DNA of 64,000 nucleotides from Eutreptiella sp. 'Long Island Sound 2002' (taxonomy: Eukaryota > Euglenozoa > Euglenophyceae > Eutreptiales > Eutreptiaceae), in assembly GCA_964036045.1 (NCBI GenBank), contig OZ038388.1, positions 30,773,759 to 30,837,758 of the forward strand, in the 5' to 3' direction. Below, piece after piece: positions 1-10,602 of the stretch. The notes under the pieces were generated by a model. The model searched no databases and was not told the DNA's origin. It was given only the letters and a program-made list of their open reading frames with translations. Within the stretch, counting starts at the first letter, position 1, and each line of letters starts with the position of its first letter. The translations under genes and the position numbers were made by a program.

Positions 1-237
1 CCCCAAAGGAGGACGACCTCTCGGAGGAATGTGTATGTGAACCCCCTTGAGCGTGCCTATGTTGCCATCGTCCACCGGAGTTGGTTGAACGAGACCTACT
101 ATATGCCTACCAAGGGTTGAAGGATACTACCAAGGGCGAAGAGTCAGTGGAGGATCACCTCCCGGCGTCCATTACTCAGGGGGCAAGCAACTTACACTCT
201 GATGAGGACATGGAAGACAAGATCAAACTATTGACTA

Positions 238-2564
238 TTGGACCCGCGGGTGCAGAAGCTTATAAGGACCTATCTGGAGGTGTTCGGAGAACTACCACCC
301 CCAGCCTCATGTGACAAGCTGGTACAGATGGACCTCAAGCTGAAACCCGAGTTCGTGGGCCATAAGATCCGGAGGAGAGCCTATCCAGCTCCTAAAGAGC
401 AGGCCGACGAGATTGAACGACAGTTACAAGAGTGTATCCACGCTGGCCTAGTCCTGGAGTACAGGGATGGGGACTACCCCCAACACTGCAGCCCCTGTCT
501 CCTGGTGGCTAAGCCTGGGTCTACAGCCAAACGGCTGGTAGTAGACGATGGAGAGCTGAACAAGAAAACGTTGAACCCCTCAGGGTCCATTTCTAACAGG
601 GAGTCTGCCCATAAGAAGATAGCCTCCTGTCGCTACAAGACCAAGATGGACAAGAGAAGTGGATTTTGGCAGGTGGATCTGACGCCCAACAGCCAGGAAC
701 TACTCGCCTTCATCACCGCTCAAGGAAGGGTGTTCAAGTGGAAGGTCATGCCCTTTGGCGTGGCCAACGCACCCGATCTGTTCCAAGAGCTGATGAACAA
801 GATCCTGTCCATCCTACGGCGGCGACCCAAAGTGCAAGAACTCATATCCCATGGGGCCCAGATGGAAGCACACATCGACGATGTATGCCTCGGGACCAAT
901 ACCCAGCAGGATCACCTAATCCTCTGGGGTGAGTTCTTTGCGGTCTGCCAGGAGAACCACACACGACTCAAGCTGGAGAAGTGTTACTTCATGCGGGAGA
1001 CCATGCAGTACCTGGGGTTTGACGTTGGCTATGGGTGGTGGACCCCAGCGGCCTCTAACGCCAAACCCCTGATGGACGCTAAGGTACGACATGAAGACCC
1101 CAAGAAAGGACTCCATGATGTACGCAGTTTCATTGGGGCGTGCAACTTCTACCGCCGCCATATCAAGAACTTCACCTGCACCAGCGCCATTCTGACGGAC
1201 TTGATCAAGAAGAGTACTACTTGGCGCTGGGGCCCACAAGAGCAACAAGCGTTTGACGAGCTCAAAGACAAGGTGGCCAACGCTAAGTGCTTGGGCGTGC
1301 CTAGAGCACAAGGTGAGATTATCCTGGTGACCAACGCCAGCAATGTGGGCGGTGGTGGAACGTTGTTCCAACGGCAAGCACTAGAGAAGGAGGAGTTTGA
1401 CTCGGCTATTTCCCAACGGGGGACTGAAGGTCTCAACCGAGATGGAACCCTCAAGCACAGCTACCCTGACGACAAGTGGGTCCTAGTACCCCTGGGCCAC
1501 TGGAACTGGAAATGGAACCAGGCCAGGGGGAACTACTCCACCTATGAGCAGGAGTTGCTCGCGGGTATGCTGGTGCTATCCTCTCAGGCACGATTGCTGG
1601 GGAGTAACCCTGTGGTCTGGCTGTGCGACCAAGAACCGGTCCGCAGTTTCCAGAAGGGCCCCCCACCTGAGAAGGCCAAGCTACGGCGCTGGTGGACCTC
1701 TCTCAGCCAACTACGGCTGATGGTACACCATATCCAGGGAGTGAAGAACGAGTGCGCAGACTACATCAGCCGCAACAACTTCGATGCCCTGATTGGTGCC
1801 CGGTCTGAAGCGCTGGCTAAGGAGGCGTTCAGCCGTATGGACGTGCACTTGGACCTCAACATGACTATGATACGCCCCCTAGATGGACTCCAACAAGCGG
1901 AATACCTGAAGGAGTTTGGGGATATCTACAAGCGCCTGGAGAAACGCCTTGAACCCCTCCTGGTCAACCAAGAGCAGAGGAAGCGGGACAAGAGCTACCT
2001 CTGGCACGAGGACCGCATCGTGGTACCCAGTGACAGAGTCCCAGCGCTGCTGAAGTGGACCCATGAGTCCAGTGGTCATGTGGGTGCTGACCGTACCTCG
2101 AGGCTATTCAAGCAGTGGTTCCACACTACGTGCACTGATGACCAACTGCGGAAGACCCTCCAGCCTATCGTGGACAAGTGCCCCTGTAGGTCCTGCAAAC
2201 TGGGGGATATCAGGGACAGGGGTCTCTACGCGACCCTGCCCATCCCCCACTGTGGTAACAGTCTTCTCTACGTGGACTACACGGAGATGCCGAAAGTTGG
2301 GGGCTACGATTTTGCCCTCGTGGTAACCTGTGGGTTGACCAGGCTTACCAGGGCGTTCCCATGTACCAAGCACATTACCGGAGAGGAGACTATCAAGATA
2401 CTCTGGAGGAGTGGTCTTGTGTCTATGGGGCGCCCAACGAGATCAACTCCGATGAGGACGTACGAGTATGCTCAGATACCGGCTGGTACAAGAGGGTCCT
2501 GAGATCCCTCAATGTCCAGGTGTCTACAGGGACTCCCTACTCTCACAGGAGCAACCCCTTATGT
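238..2564 (+). pseudogene. pol: gypsy pol, 5' part: RT, RNase H and integrase N-terminus/core
   Basis: RT motifs are visible in order: RLVVDDGELN (fingers), KMDKRSGFWQVDL with the first catalytic Asp, KVMPFGVANAPDLFQ, and IDDV in place of the usual YxDD block. RNase H follows: LVTNAS stands where the family has TDAS, so the first catalytic Asp reads Asn. YEQELLA, LCDQEPV and ECADYISR supply the other acidic positions. The integrase HHCC zinc finger spans roughly 2075-2210 (GHVGADR to CPCRSC), followed by YVDYTE with the first core Asp. Near 2400 the frame moves, and the core continues in another frame with YGAPNEINSDEDV, which has the second Asp. Reading upstream of 238 is in a different frame (about 81-237) and looks like the usual linker before RT. 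Confidence 0.85.
2560..2564. repeat. Target-site duplication, left copy
   Basis: TATGT immediately precedes the left terminal inverted repeat and is repeated at 4272-4276 immediately after the right one. Confidence 0.9.
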
Positions 2565-2752
2565 CTTAGGCGGCTCAAGTTGCATGGTATAAAACAACAG
2601 AAAGTGCCCAAAATACACGGCCTGAAAAAACATCAAAAGAACCATTCTTTGGCTTGCAAAAAATCAAGCCGTTTTTGGAACACCAATAGAACTCTTGTGT
2701 AAGGAATTTTGGCCTTTTCTTGGTCCTGATGGGTCCAAAAAAGGCTGTTTTT

Positions 2753-2808
2753 GGGGCAATGCACTGTTCCTTGCGCGAGGCCTCGCGCAAGGAGCAGTTC
2801 ATTGCCCC
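2753..2808. repeat. 56-bp imperfect palindrome, copy 1 of the GC palindrome
   Basis: The two 28-bp halves (2753-2780, 2781-2808) are reverse complements with two mismatches. The central 26 bp (2768-2793) are a perfect palindrome built on GCGCGAGGCCTCGCGC (2773-2788). Confidence 0.9.
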
Positions 2809-3586
2809 TGCAAAGTCAGGCAATGATGGTAGAAGTGAGGAATCAAGCAGGCGCCTACACTGGAGTGACATTACAGGCACCCTTGACTTGATCACATTGT
2901 ACAATATGTTTACGCGGGCGGACATTCAGTGCTCTAAACAAGCCTTGCAAATCTGATTGATGACTCAAAAAATGGTTTCAAATGTTGTTGCATTCCTAAC
3001 AAAAGGAGCACATACTTTGGAGGTGTTGCACAGGGTGCATCCTTCAGCATTGCTCATGATGCACACCTGCCACAACTTATGGGGAGTGTCAAGCAAAAAA
3101 AGGAGTATCACTGGTAACACATGAAGCATGTCCACTCAACAGATGACGCTGAGCTGGACAGGGACCCCCCTTGTAGCTTTGGCTGTAGAAAAATTGATCC
3201 TTCCGTTGTTGACTATAGATCAAAGTAAAATGTGCAAAGAAAATATGAATTTGCCATGCGTGGCACTTTTTTGAGCGTTTGTTTGGGCCAAAAAAACTGA
3301 TTTTTTGGAGAGTAAAATGCAATGTAGTGCAAACGACACCAATTATCAAGATGATGTTCGATACCTGTAGAAAGAGGGTGCCCTGGGGGAAGCAGTCTGC
3401 CAAGCGCAGGGGCTGACCAAGCCCAAAAAGAGTTTTTCCGCCTCATGAGGGGGCAAGCTTCTGGTAAGTTTCAATGACTCAACGACAATTTAGGTACTCG
3501 TTGCTTCAGTGAAGGTTGTGCACAAGCGCTATCAGATGAGAACCCATCACAATGGTACAAAGAATATATTTTCTGGGCCTTTTTTT

Positions 3587-3602
3587 GCGCGAGGCCTCGC
3601 GC
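3587..3602. repeat. GCGCGAGGCCTCGCGC palindrome, copy 2
   Basis: Exact 16-bp match to the centre of 2753-2808, inside the nested transposon. Confidence 0.9.
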
Positions 3603-3772
3603 AATGAGGACTGCAATGCAGTCCCAGAACTTAAAGGCCACAACCTATACCTCTTTTTTCAGGCAGTGCAAATCAAAAATCAAACCGTGGGGTGGGTACT
3701 AAGACCACTCGACCCTGAAGCCGTCTTTCCAAAGGAAAATGAATCGGTGAGATTTTTGGTTTAGTAAGTTAT

Positions 3773-3788
3773 GCGCGAGGCCTCGCGC
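3773..3788. repeat. GCGCGAGGCCTCGCGC palindrome, copy 3
   Basis: Exact 16-bp match; flanks ATG/CAT extend the dyad by a few bases. Confidence 0.9.
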
Positions 3789-3878
3789 ATGGGGCAGCCC
3801 TTGAACCATATGTTGCATATGTTTTGCATTGATATTTAATCCGCCATGCTTCTGTTTTAATGATCCTTGGTCTTGATT

Positions 3879-3894
3879 GCGCGAGGCCTCGCGC
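3879..3894. repeat. GCGCGAGGCCTCGCGC palindrome, copy 4
   Basis: Exact 16-bp match, 90 bp after copy 3. Confidence 0.9.
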
Positions 3895-4271
3895 TTAGAA
3901 TTCGATCAATAAATCATTTTTCCAGGTATGCAATGAACATGCAGAACAGAAAATGATGTTGCAGTCATTTTTTCTGCAGACCATGTTCATCCAAAAAACA
4001 AGGGGAACGCAAAATGTATTTCTTGGCCAATTTCCGCTAAAAGCACATCATTTTCCACTGAAATCATAAGATTTATTTATTCTTTTTATAGTTTTTTTTG
4101 TTTTCGGCTGTCCGAAAAAAGGCACGAAATGGCACAAATGGTAAGAAAGATACTTTCTTTGGACTAATATTCTGTTTTCAAAAAACAGAGCCTGTGAAAA
4201 ACTATTTTTTTGCATGGTCCAAATTGGGTGCATTCGGTGTGATTTTGACCATGCAACTTGAGCCGCCTAAG

Positions 4272-4276
4272 TATGT
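4272..4276. repeat. Target-site duplication, right copy
   Basis: TATGT follows the right terminal inverted repeat and matches 2560-2564. Confidence 0.9.
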
Positions 4277-5165
4277 GAGCGACAGATCCGTGTCCTCAAG
4301 GAGAATGTAAGGACATGGTACAAAACTGAACGCACCAGAGACTGGGTGAGACTACTCCCCGTCATATCCTTGATGATGAACTCCCAAGAGAGTTTGGCGA
4401 CTGGCTACTCGCCCCATGAGGTATTCCTAGGGCGCCCGGCGTGGTTTCTACATGCTCCCTATCCAGAGGACACCCATTCTTCTGTGGGTGAATGGGTCCA
4501 GGAGCAACAAGCGAAGGTAGACAAGGCCAAGGCTATGCTCCAGAGAGTGAGGGAGCGTCAGTGGAACAAGAAGAACAAGCACCGGGTGCCTGCTACCTAC
4601 CAAGAGGGGGACTGGGTGCTGGTGCATCACAGCCGACTACTGACTACCCGCCTGGCCACGCTCTACCAGCGATGACCCCTAGTTCAGGCCCTACAAGATT
4701 GTATCTCTGGGTGGACACTGTATCACAGAGCGGTGTTCTCCGCGTCTAGGGGGGACCCTGGTGTGCGCTGCTCACCACCTGAAGCGCTACTATGATCCTG
4801 AAGACCTATGTGGGGAGGAGTGGGAGCTGAACGACGAGGAGATCGCCGCCCTGGACCTACAGGGGGCTGCCAGCCCTATGGAAGTTGAAGGGGACCTCCC
4901 CGACATGAACGCCGAGGAGATGGCTAAGGAGGGCTTCTACCTGGTGAAGTCTGTCCTACGCCACCGCTATCGCCAGGGTTGGCGCTTCCTTACCCTCTGG
5001 GAAGGGTTTGGAGTCGAAGAGGCCACCTGGGAGCCCTTCTCAGCGTTTGTTCTACCTGAGGGACGCCTAAACTCAGTTCTGGTAGACTACTTGTCCCGGA
5101 ACAACCTTGGTGAGTTACTGAGGCTCGCTGAGACGCGTGCCTCCAAGACTAAAGCTAGGGACTGA
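4277..5165 (+). pseudogene. pol: gypsy pol, 3' part: integrase C-terminus and chromodomain
   Basis: Directly after the nested transposon the integrase resumes with ERQIRVLKENVRTWY; the Glu is the expected third residue of the D,D-E triad. Then come the conserved SLATGYSPHEVFLGRPAW block and a basic region ending GDWVLVHHSRL. A frame change and a TAG stop occur between about 4640 and 4685, after which FRPYKIVSLGG and CAAHHLKRYY continue. The last 60 or so residues contain a chromodomain: YLVKSVLRHRYRQGWRF, then LWEGFGVEEATWEPF. Chromodomains in this position are thought to steer integration to marked chromatin. The stop is at 5163-5165. Confidence 0.85.
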
Positions 5166-6966
5166 ACCTTACCCTTACCTGCCTAAGCGTATGTGTGAGT
5201 GTGCTACTCCTAAGGTCCTGAGAGCAAGCCGCAGAAATGGTGTCCTAATTATACCCAAGTCTGCATGCTTGCTAAACCTGGCGGATGTCTTACCGGTGCC
5301 ACGGGGTACGCCCTGGGTCTCTCCGCCCCTAAGCGCCCAGTTTCTGTGCTGGCGCAAAACCTTGGGGGAATACCCAGCATACTAATCCAGGTATTGTTTT
5401 TCCTACCTACCTGCCTACTACAGGGGAGGGGTGGCCAAAAGCTATGAAGGCATGAAGACGCCTATTTGCTACGATGGCCAAAATCTAGCCTAACCACTGC
5501 CACTGCCCACCAACCCCGCTAAAATTGCACGAAACGGGTGGGACAGTGACACACGCACTACAGGTCCTACACACCCTGCAATGGCACCATCCTGGTGGGC
5601 GAGCGCTTGTGCAACCGGCTCAAGCCCCCACTCAGGACTACCACTCCTACACGCACGCTCTACTGGGTGGCGTTGAGGGAGAAGTCACGAGCCCTAGCGG
5701 CTCACCTGTGAGATTGCAGGAGACCACAGAGCTACCAAGCGTTTCTGGCCTAACAGGGACGCCACAACGCATTTCCCTGCCAGGGCTTGGAGGGAAGGAG
5801 TGCTCTTTTGGCGTGCACAGCGCAGATGTCGATGGAGTCGGACTCCCTGCTCTGCCACAGGTTTGGCAGAGGCGGAGATTTCTGTTTGGTGTGATCCGCG
5901 CCCTCCTTTAGCAGGGCATGAAAAAAAAACGATCGCTGCTGCACCAATCACCCTGACCTTCCAACCTGTAAAGCAAAGGCAGATGACTTGGGTTTGTGGC
6001 TGAGGAACCAAGACTACCTCCACATATTATACGCTTCTCAGGTAGCCCTATAATACACTGTCCTCAAACCCATGTACAAGCAAGCAAGCTTAAGGAACTC
6101 CACCCGTTCTCTTATAGAACGTGGGTTGGAGCCCCTTTTTTGGACTGTGCATCCCCGCGTTACCCCTGGGGTGCCAGGGGTATGGGGGGGGGGGGGTGGA
6201 GCCCGGGGGTAACCTAAGCAAGGGTTGTACCGGGCGCATCACGTGTGGCTTACCCTTTAATGCGTGTGTGAATGCACGAGCATGCACGAGTTTTCCAACC
6301 TGTCAAACAATCTGGTCCCATCTTCCTTTTTTCCTTGAAATCTTACCCACAATCACGAACTCCACCAAGGGGTGGCCCCACCTGGGCTTACCTACCTTAC
6401 CTACCGCTGGAGAGTGAAGCAAGGTGAGGGAAAAAGCGAAACACAAGCGAGACACGACACTATGCATAGGTGTGTATGTTCTAGTCAGTGCAACAAAAAG
6501 GGTGGTTGTGTTGTAACAGCAGTTGTCACGGTTGCCCCGCATTGCACCGCAGGGCAGGACCGGTAGCCCCCCGTGACAACCACTCCCTGGCCGAAGGCCA
6601 TCTGTTTTTTCCCTAATCTCACCTCTAATCACGTGCAATCTTTCTAATCTAGCCCTCTATCGTTTGTTAGCGCTGCTACAAGGCACGTTCACGGAGACAC
6701 GAGACGAGCAATGTGCATGCTGCATACGAGACGAGCACACCTGTGGTTTATACCTGATTCATTGAAGTCCTTCTGTTGATTTTCGAATTCTTGGATGTTG
6801 AATTCTTTCTGTCAGTGTGGGTGGAATCGTTATGTTTATTTATTTATGTGTGTTTCGTCATTTCGTCATTATACGTAACATACGTTTATAATCTTATCAA
6901 TTCTTTGTTTTCCGGCGCTTCGCTAAGACCCGCTCCTGCGCGCCGCCTTTTTCTGCGTGGGAATTT
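5166..6966. other. No gene seen; probable region of the 3' LTR
   Basis: Expected place for the polypurine tract and 3' LTR of the gypsy element; a purine run at about 5423-5433 is a possible tract, but LTR ends cannot be proven. A 10-bp inverted repeat, GTTGTCACGG (6522-6531) and CCGTGACAAC (6571-6580), is present, as is a G run near 6185-6197. No coding signature. Confidence 0.4.
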
Positions 6967-7029
6967 CCTCATTTAAAAAATGAGGAGATGACTACAAATT
7001 TTATAAAATTGTGCATATGATGCACAATT
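6967..7029. repeat. Two adjacent short hairpins
   Basis: CCTCATTT/AAATGAGG (6967-6985, 3-nt loop) is followed by a 10-bp perfect stem AATTGTGCAT/ATGCACAATT with a 3-nt loop (7007-7029). Function unknown. The 7030-7510 stretch beyond shows no gene. Confidence 0.7.
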
Positions 7030-7509
7030 GGATTCTGCTCAGGTATGTGCTTTCAGAAAAATTCTAGGCCGTCATTTGACGGATTTAGGTGTTGTCGCTT
7101 CGCGTTTGCGTGGATTCGTTCCTCATCCTTTCGTCCCTCTGTTGTACAGATATCCTCGCAAAGTCTCGCTGAGTAGGCCGCTGTTCGGGCTCAAAGGCAG
7201 CAGCAGGAGACTGAACCAGAACCAAGACCCCTCCAAGGGGCAATTCTAATTAAATCTTCGCACCCTCCCCCTAGTACCAGGACAGGTGTCTCCATCAGGT
7301 TCCATGAGACTGAAATCGAGCGTCCTATGAGAGTTTGGCGTTGGGTTATGTTACGCTGCAGCTTGGAGGGAGGGATGCATATGCATATGGTCTTTGCATG
7401 CCCTATGCTAACCCCACAAAGCCACAGGAACCCCTGCAGCGCCAAGAACGCTGAGTTTTCTGTTGGAAACTCTCATTAACAATGCAGCAAAAGTCGCTGT
7501 CCATGGTAA

Positions 7510-8450
7510 AGACTCTTTTCCAGTGTTAGGGAAGCTATAGGTATTTCAAAGAAGTTGTGGAAACCAAGGAAAGGCCAAGAAAAAATCCCTTTTTCTTGAA
7601 AATGCGACAGTGGTGGCCACCACAGCACAAGGGGGGAGTAAGAAAAAGAGCTTTTCCAATGCTTTAAGGTATACTTTAGTTGTATTAGAGGTGCCCTAGG
7701 CACTCTTGCATTTTTATCTTAGTGTTGGCCTAACTAAAATGGGTGATAACACATTTTGACCTATAGAACCAAAAACTAAGTCAGGATATTGTGTGGACCC
7801 CTTAATCCCCAAGCTATATGCACTAAAACGTCTTTTCTTGAGTGACTGAGGAACTGATATACTCAAGGCAGAGCCTATCCATTTATCTATGTTTTCTCAT
7901 GAATTCTTAGCAATCCTAGGGGTATGCACCCTCGGGGGCTGGGGCACCTCTTTTTGAGAGGTCCTGGGTTCAATACCCACTCAGCCTAGCTAAATAGGAA
8001 TATCCCATGTGACATGGCAGTGACCTCAGCGCCACAAGCCATGCCACCTCAGCACCTATGGGACCCAAAAACAAAGAGTGCACATCTCAAGATGGCACTA
8101 TGGAAGAGTGTGAGCCCTTGGGGCAGTTTTCCAATCAGTTTTTCTCAAGCATGTAAAATACTTCATCCTGAGTTGCTTTGAATGTTAATTGCTGCGGTCT
8201 ATTGTTGATAGCTCTCTTTATCTAACTCTTTGTGACTGCAGCCCTTCATGCTTTGATCCTGTTTATCTTCTACTTGGTTATCTCTGGCTTGGGTTATCCT
8301 GGATAGTTTGTATTTCAACAACAAAACATTTTCATCATCAAAAACAAGTAGCAGGAACCTGACACCAGCAGCAAGCAGCACGAGAGGCACATCAAAAACA
8401 CAGTGCTGAAAACACTATAAAACTTTCTTGTCTTGACTGGGACACTTCCC
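7510..8450 (+). repeat. Left arm of a long imperfect inverted repeat
   Basis: Reading 9260-10205 as its reverse complement reproduces this arm in order with many substitutions and small indels. Shared landmarks are GGTGGCCACCACA near 7612, TTTTTATCTTAG near 7711, CATTTTGACCTATA near 7752, GACCTCAGCGCCACAAGCC near 8021 and CAGCCCTTCATG near 8238. Outer and inner limits are approximate. No protein signature. Confidence 0.8.
7918..7988 (+). repeat. tRNA-Lys-like module in left arm
   Basis: ACCTC/GAGGT forms a 5-bp stem around the 7-nt loop TTTTTGA, giving a UUU anticodon-like triplet. It is followed by TGGG TTCAATA CCCA, a T-arm with a near-consensus B box. No matching acceptor stem or clear D arm, so this is tRNA-derived (SINE-like) rather than a working tRNA. 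Confidence 0.45.
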
Positions 8451-9259
8451 TTCTGAGGAAAAAAATCTGAATTGGAGGGGAACACCTTTTCCGAGCCAAG
8501 GCAAACGGCAAAGATCACTGAAGACACACTGCACGCATTACACGAACAACAACGCAAAGCAAGGGGAGAGATGACTCCATGGTGCAAAGGGAGCGAGAAC
8601 TAGGCAATAGCATGCGCGGCCCGGGCATATATGCATGCACGGGATAAGACAGTGGACAAGACAGGACAAATTAACACAAGACGGGGGCCGGCACGGGAAA
8701 GAAAGACATACAGCCCACTTGCGGGCCATTTGTGATTTGCTCTCGTGCTCTGAAGCCTTGGGGACCCCCTTGCGGGCAAGGGTTATATAGCCACCCGGCC
8801 TACTTGTGGGCCACTTCTGCTTTTGTCTCCCGCTCCAAAGTGCTGGAGATCTCTCAAGCGGCAAGGTTTATGTAGACACCGGTCCGTAAGTGACCTGTGG
8901 GTATGAGCCGAAAACACTGCAAGGTTTAGACACTCCAAGGGGCGAAAGAAGGAAACGGCCCCCCTGATGCGCTTGATTGTGATTTGTCGCATCCTACCGC
9001 CCACTCCAAGAGCCATGCTTCGGCAAGTAACCAAAGATCCAAAGCTGAGTCATCGCCCATGGGCTAGAGCACATCTCCCAAGCTCAAATTGAGTCACTTC
9101 GAGAAGGTTGAGGCCTCTATCTCCCACCAGAAAGTGACGCAATGGATGGTGGACCCCGTTGGTACTGAAGCTGCCAATTGGGTCGACCACGGGACCTCTC
9201 CTCCCGAGACATCTCCTACTCAAAAACCCCATCCGTGCGGTCGTTCCTAGAGGACGACG
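8451..9259. other. Spacer between inverted-repeat arms, with degenerate tandem units
   Basis: Between about 8660 and 8960 a unit of roughly 80 bp recurs loosely (ACTTGCGGGCC ... GGCAAGGGTTATATAG / ACTTGTGGGCC ... GGCAAGGTTTATGTAG). No gene recognised. Confidence 0.5.
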
Positions 9260-10205
9260 CCCAAGAGTACAAAGTTTGAAAGAGGTAAACTCAGATTTGT
9301 AGTAGTCCTTTGCGACTTGGCTCTTGCTTGTGTCCTGCTTGTTGCTGTTCCTCAAGCTTCTGATATTTTGAAATTGTTTTGTTGAGAACAAAAAAAGAAA
9401 TCCAGATAGACCTAACAGTCAACTAGGGCACAATGATCGGAATCAATTCACTCTAAACATGAAGGGCTTCAGTACAAAGAATACGGATGAATTACAAAAG
9501 AATTCAGTATTGACAACAATGAATCAACTTCTTGCAGCACATACTAGGAGATAGTTAGAAAATTAACTAAGCAAAAGCTCAAAACTGCCCTCATGGGCTT
9601 CCTCTCTATAGCAAGGTCACTCTGAGATGTGGACCCTTTGTTTTTGGTCCCATAGGTGCTGAGCTGGCATGGCTTGTGGCGCTGAGGTCGCTGCATGCCA
9701 CCAGGGCTCTTCCTACTTAGCTATGCTGCTGAAGTTTGAACCCAGGACCTCTCAAAAAGAGGTACCCTGGCCTTTAGGGTGCATACCACTAGGATAAGTA
9801 GGCATTCATGAAAAAATAGATAAACATGTATGGGCTCTGAACCAGAGTAGCTGCACCCTCAGTGCATCATGATATCCATTCAAGATCTAATTAGCTAATC
9901 ATAGATGGGGGACCGGGGTCTCATCATCTTCCCAAAACTAGTGGTTGGTTTTATAGGTCAAAATGCATGTAGCTCATTCTGTTTGGAACAAATACTAAGA
10001 TAAAAATGTAGTGTGTCCCTTACTGTCTTTAATACAAAATACTATTGTGACACTGATTAAACACTTTTTCCTACTCACCCGTTGTGTTGTGGTGGCCACC
10101 AATGTCGCATTTTAAAGTAAAAAGGTTTTTTTTTGTGTCTTCACCATGTGGGTTCCTTGCATTATTTTTAAAATTGCCCATATCTTCCCTAAGCGATACA
10201 GAGCG
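9260..10205 (-). repeat. Right arm of the long imperfect inverted repeat
   Basis: Reverse-complement copy of about 7510-8450. The same landmarks occur in inverted order, for example TGTGGTGGCCACC near 10088 and GGCTTGTGGCGCTGAGGTC near 9672. Divergence is well above that of a recent duplication. Confidence 0.8.
9725..9795 (-). repeat. tRNA-Lys-like module in right arm
   Basis: Inverted counterpart of 7918-7988 with the same anticodon-arm sequence; its T arm is more decayed. Confidence 0.4.
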
Positions 10206-10602
10206 TTTTTTGGTAAAGAGCGGTGCAAATTGGAGTTTTTTTTTTGGTAAAAAAGATTGGTACAAATTGGGGCGGTTTTGGTAAAGCTAGCACAAATGGG
10301 GGATACTATGGTTAAAAAAAATGATGTTTTTTTATGACAAACGGTACCAATTGGGGTTTTTTGTGGAAAAAAAAAAGTACAAAAGGGGGGTTTTATCGTC
10401 AAAATTGTGAAGGGTTGGTAAGCATTGATACCAATTGGGTTTTTTTCTGATAAAACAAACGGGGGGCGGTTTTCTGGTAAAAAGCAGTCCAGATGGGGGG
10501 GGGGGGGGGTTGGTAAAAAAAACGGGCCGGGGGGGGGGGTTGGTAAGAATTGGTACCAATTGGGGTTTTCTTTGGCTAAAAAAGGGGGGGGGGTGGTTGG
10601 CA
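10206..10602. repeat. Degenerate GGTACCAATTGGGG tandem repeat with long G runs
   Basis: Variants of GGTACCAATTGGGGTTTT followed by an A-rich spacer recur at about 10256, 10342, 10430 and 10549, with G runs of 10 to 16 bases at about 10495-10510, 10529-10540 and 10586-10595. ORFs here are repeat translations. Confidence 0.7.

Larger units (their letters stand above)
2565..4271. mobile_element. Non-autonomous TIR DNA transposon nested in gypsy integrase
   Basis: The 1,707-bp insert is bounded by perfect 24-bp terminal inverted repeats (2565-2588 and 4248-4271, ends CTTAGGCGG... and ...CCGCCTAAG). It is flanked by the direct repeat TATGT at 2560-2564 and 4272-4276. Removing the insert and one TATGT restores the integrase frame across the catalytic Glu, so the insertion point is certain. 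No ORF inside looks like a transposase. The body is AT-richer than the host element and carries four copies of the palindrome GCGCGAGGCCTCGCGC. Terminal sequence and a 5-bp duplication do not let me assign a superfamily. Confidence 0.92.
1..5165 (+). mobile_element. Ty3/gypsy chromovirus-like LTR retrotransposon, decayed, 5' end outside window
   Basis: The protein order is linker, reverse transcriptase, RNase H, zinc-binding integrase core, integrase C-terminal region and a C-terminal chromodomain. That is the domain order of the chromovirus branch of Ty3/gypsy elements. Gag, protease and the 5' LTR would lie upstream of base 1. The copy is dead: the frame shifts near 232-240 and again near 2400, there is an in-frame stop and a frame change near 4640-4685, and another transposon sits inside it (2565-4271). 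No 3' LTR could be delimited, because the 5' partner is missing. Confidence 0.9.

Noticed and set aside
6522-6580. Inverted GTTGTCACGG/CCGTGACAAC as LTR ends
   Set aside because: TG...CA ends only 55 bp apart are too short for an LTR, and the second LTR is outside the window.
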